Positions 13,511 through 14,470 of a stretch of 14,470 nt of DNA are shown piece after piece. Within the stretch, counting starts at the first letter, position 1. Each line of letters starts with the position of its first letter. The translations under genes were made by a program, and so were the position numbers. A model generated the notes under the pieces. It was not told the DNA's origin. It made no database searches and saw only the letters and a program-made list of their open reading frames with translations. Origin of the DNA: DATKMS01 sp035541735 (GTDB taxonomy: Bacteria > Desulfobacterota > Binatia > HRBIN30); the NCBI GenBank assembly GCA_035541735.1, contig DATKMS010000351.1, positions 1 through 14,470 of the forward strand, in the 5' to 3' direction.

Positions 13511-14428
13511 CTACCCGTTGAGCGAGTAGTTCTTGCGGGCGCGCCCGGGCGCGGTGCGTCGCCGTGCTGATCGCACGGGCAGGCGGGCGGGCTTGGTGGA
13601 GGCGATGAAGTCGACGAGCACCGCGACGAAGCGCTCGGGGGCCTCGCAGTGCGGATAGTGGCCCACCCCGTCGAAGATTTCGAGGCGGCTCCCGGGGATG
13701 GCCTTGTGCGCCGCGACCGCGTGGCGCACCGGAATGAACGGGTCCTGCGCACCCCACACGATCAATGTCGGCAACTGCGCTGCCCGGTACAACCGGCCGA
13801 GGGCGCTCACCGCCTGCCCGCTCAAGTCGATCACGTCGCGTAGGCTGCGAAAGAATGCGCGACGGTTCTCGGCGGCCGCCAGCGACGCGTAGCTCCGCCA
13901 GATCTCCTGGCTGGCGGGCGTGGACCGCACGCCCGCGCGGTTGAGCCACGTGGCGACCAGGTTTCCAGCGTCGCGCAGGCGCGGCGTGCAGAAGAGCGGA
14001 AACACCGACTCGAATCCGGGCACGGTCAGCATGCGGAGGTAGAACGTGACCTCCCGGCCCAGCCCACCGCTGTCCACCAGGACCAAGCGCTCGCAACGCT
14101 CCGGGAACTCATACGCAAACTGCATGGCCACACCGCCCCCGAGCGACTGGCCGACGACAGTGGCGCGCTTGTGCCCCAGCGTGTCCATCAGGTCGCGCAG
14201 CATGTTGGCATGGGCGCCGAGCGAGTACTCGCCGCGGGGTTTGTCGGACTGCCCCTGCCCGAGCAGATCGGGGGCCAGGACCCTGAACCGCTTGGCCAGC
14301 GCCGGCATGACGTGCCTCCACGTCACTGCGCTACCGGCCATGCCGTGCACGAGCAGCAGCACCGGCCCCTTGCCGGCGGTTCGATAGACGACCCGATCGC
14401 CATCAACGGTGATCGCACGTGTCTTCAT
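13511..14428 (-). CDS. Alpha/beta-fold hydrolase
   Basis: A 305-residue alpha/beta hydrolase. LLLVHGMAGSAVTW (24-37) is the HG oxyanion segment, APDLLGQGQSDKP (52-64) the following turn, and VVGQSLGGG (91-99) the nucleophile elbow with Ser95. WGAQDPFIPV (225-234) supplies Asp229 and GVGHYPHCEAP (254-264) supplies His257, so the triad is complete. The region between about 122 and 210 is the cap domain. After the normal end of the fold (about residue 276) comes a 25-30 residue Arg-rich tail of unknown purpose. There is no signal peptide, so it should be cytosolic. Start ATG 14428 fits the HG segment position; only a distant GAGGG is seen upstream. Family members include esterases, haloperoxidase-like and C-C hydrolases, and the sequence does not decide between them. 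It is convergent with the GH31 gene and shows no clear functional link to it. Confidence 0.88.
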   Translation of the reverse strand: MKTRAITVDGDRVVYRTAGKGPVLLLVHGMAGSAVTWRHVMPALAKRFRVLAPDLLGQGQSDKPRGEYSLGAHANMLRDLMDTLGHKRATVVGQSLGGGVAMQFAYEFPERCERLVLVDSGGLGREVTFYLRMLTVPGFESVFPLFCTPRLRDAGNLVATWLNRAGVRSTPASQEIWRSYASLAAAENRRAFFRSLRDVIDLSGQAVSALGRLYRAAQLPTLIVWGAQDPFIPVRHAVAAHKAIPGSRLEIFDGVGHYPHCEAPERFVAVLVDFIASTKPARLPVRSARRRTAPGRARKNYSLNG

Positions 14429-14470
14429 CAGCGCCCAACGTCCGCCCTCAACGGCGTACTGGCTTCGAAT

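Noticed and set aside
1..14470. CRISPR arrays, tRNA or rRNA genes, insertion sequences and attachment sites
   Set aside because: No spaced identical repeats, cloverleaf sequences, rRNA-like stretches, transposase or integrase frames or flanking terminal repeats were seen on reading both strands.

Overview
The window is GC-rich DNA, packed with genes on both strands, and looks like the chromosome of a Gram-negative bacterium. Several features point towards a deltaproteobacterial lineage such as Myxococcota or the uncultured Binatota. One exported protein joins a Myxococcus-type cysteine-rich module, a long Pro/Thr-rich linker and a dockerin. A second is a beta-helix protein with a CGDTVV-type N-terminus. 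There is also a lipoprotein glycosidase with a classical lipobox. The taxonomic placement is inferred from protein style only; no rRNA or other marker gene is present.

Region 1 (1-4495) is a surface-polysaccharide locus. It opens with the 3' end of an O-antigen/polysaccharide ABC-exporter ATPase (Wzt-type cargo-binding C-terminus). Facing it is a tight minus-strand operon: a Gfo/Idh/MocA sugar dehydrogenase (3341-4495), two tandem paralogous family-2 glycosyltransferases with EDH where DxD is usual (2364-3335 and 1279-2343), and a conventional family-2 glycosyltransferase with DDD (386-1279). The two converging transcription units end one base apart.

Region 2 (4651-7324) is metabolic and redox. 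An aldehyde dehydrogenase (5029-6534) is followed by a DUF779 gene (4651-4971), with a very strong GC hairpin between them. Divergent from them is a rubrerythrin-like diiron ferritin without a rubredoxin domain (6800-7324).

Region 3 (7398-13405) encodes exported proteins. On the minus strand a PbH1 beta-helix protein (9616-10599) is followed after 31 bases by a 728-residue protein built of about ten Gly-rich beta-solenoid repeats, a Cys-rich module, a Pro/Thr linker and a two-loop dockerin (7398-9584). Divergent from them is a GH31 glycosidase lipoprotein (10847-13405), which suggests shared work on an extracellular carbohydrate. Region 4 (13511-14428) is an alpha/beta hydrolase on the minus strand, convergent with the glycosidase.

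No tRNA, rRNA, CRISPR array, transposase or integrase was recognised. No gap between genes exceeds 300 bases. The largest gaps (6535-6799 and 10600-10846) are divergent promoter regions. Bases 14429-14470 hold only sequence upstream of the hydrolase, with no clear signal.
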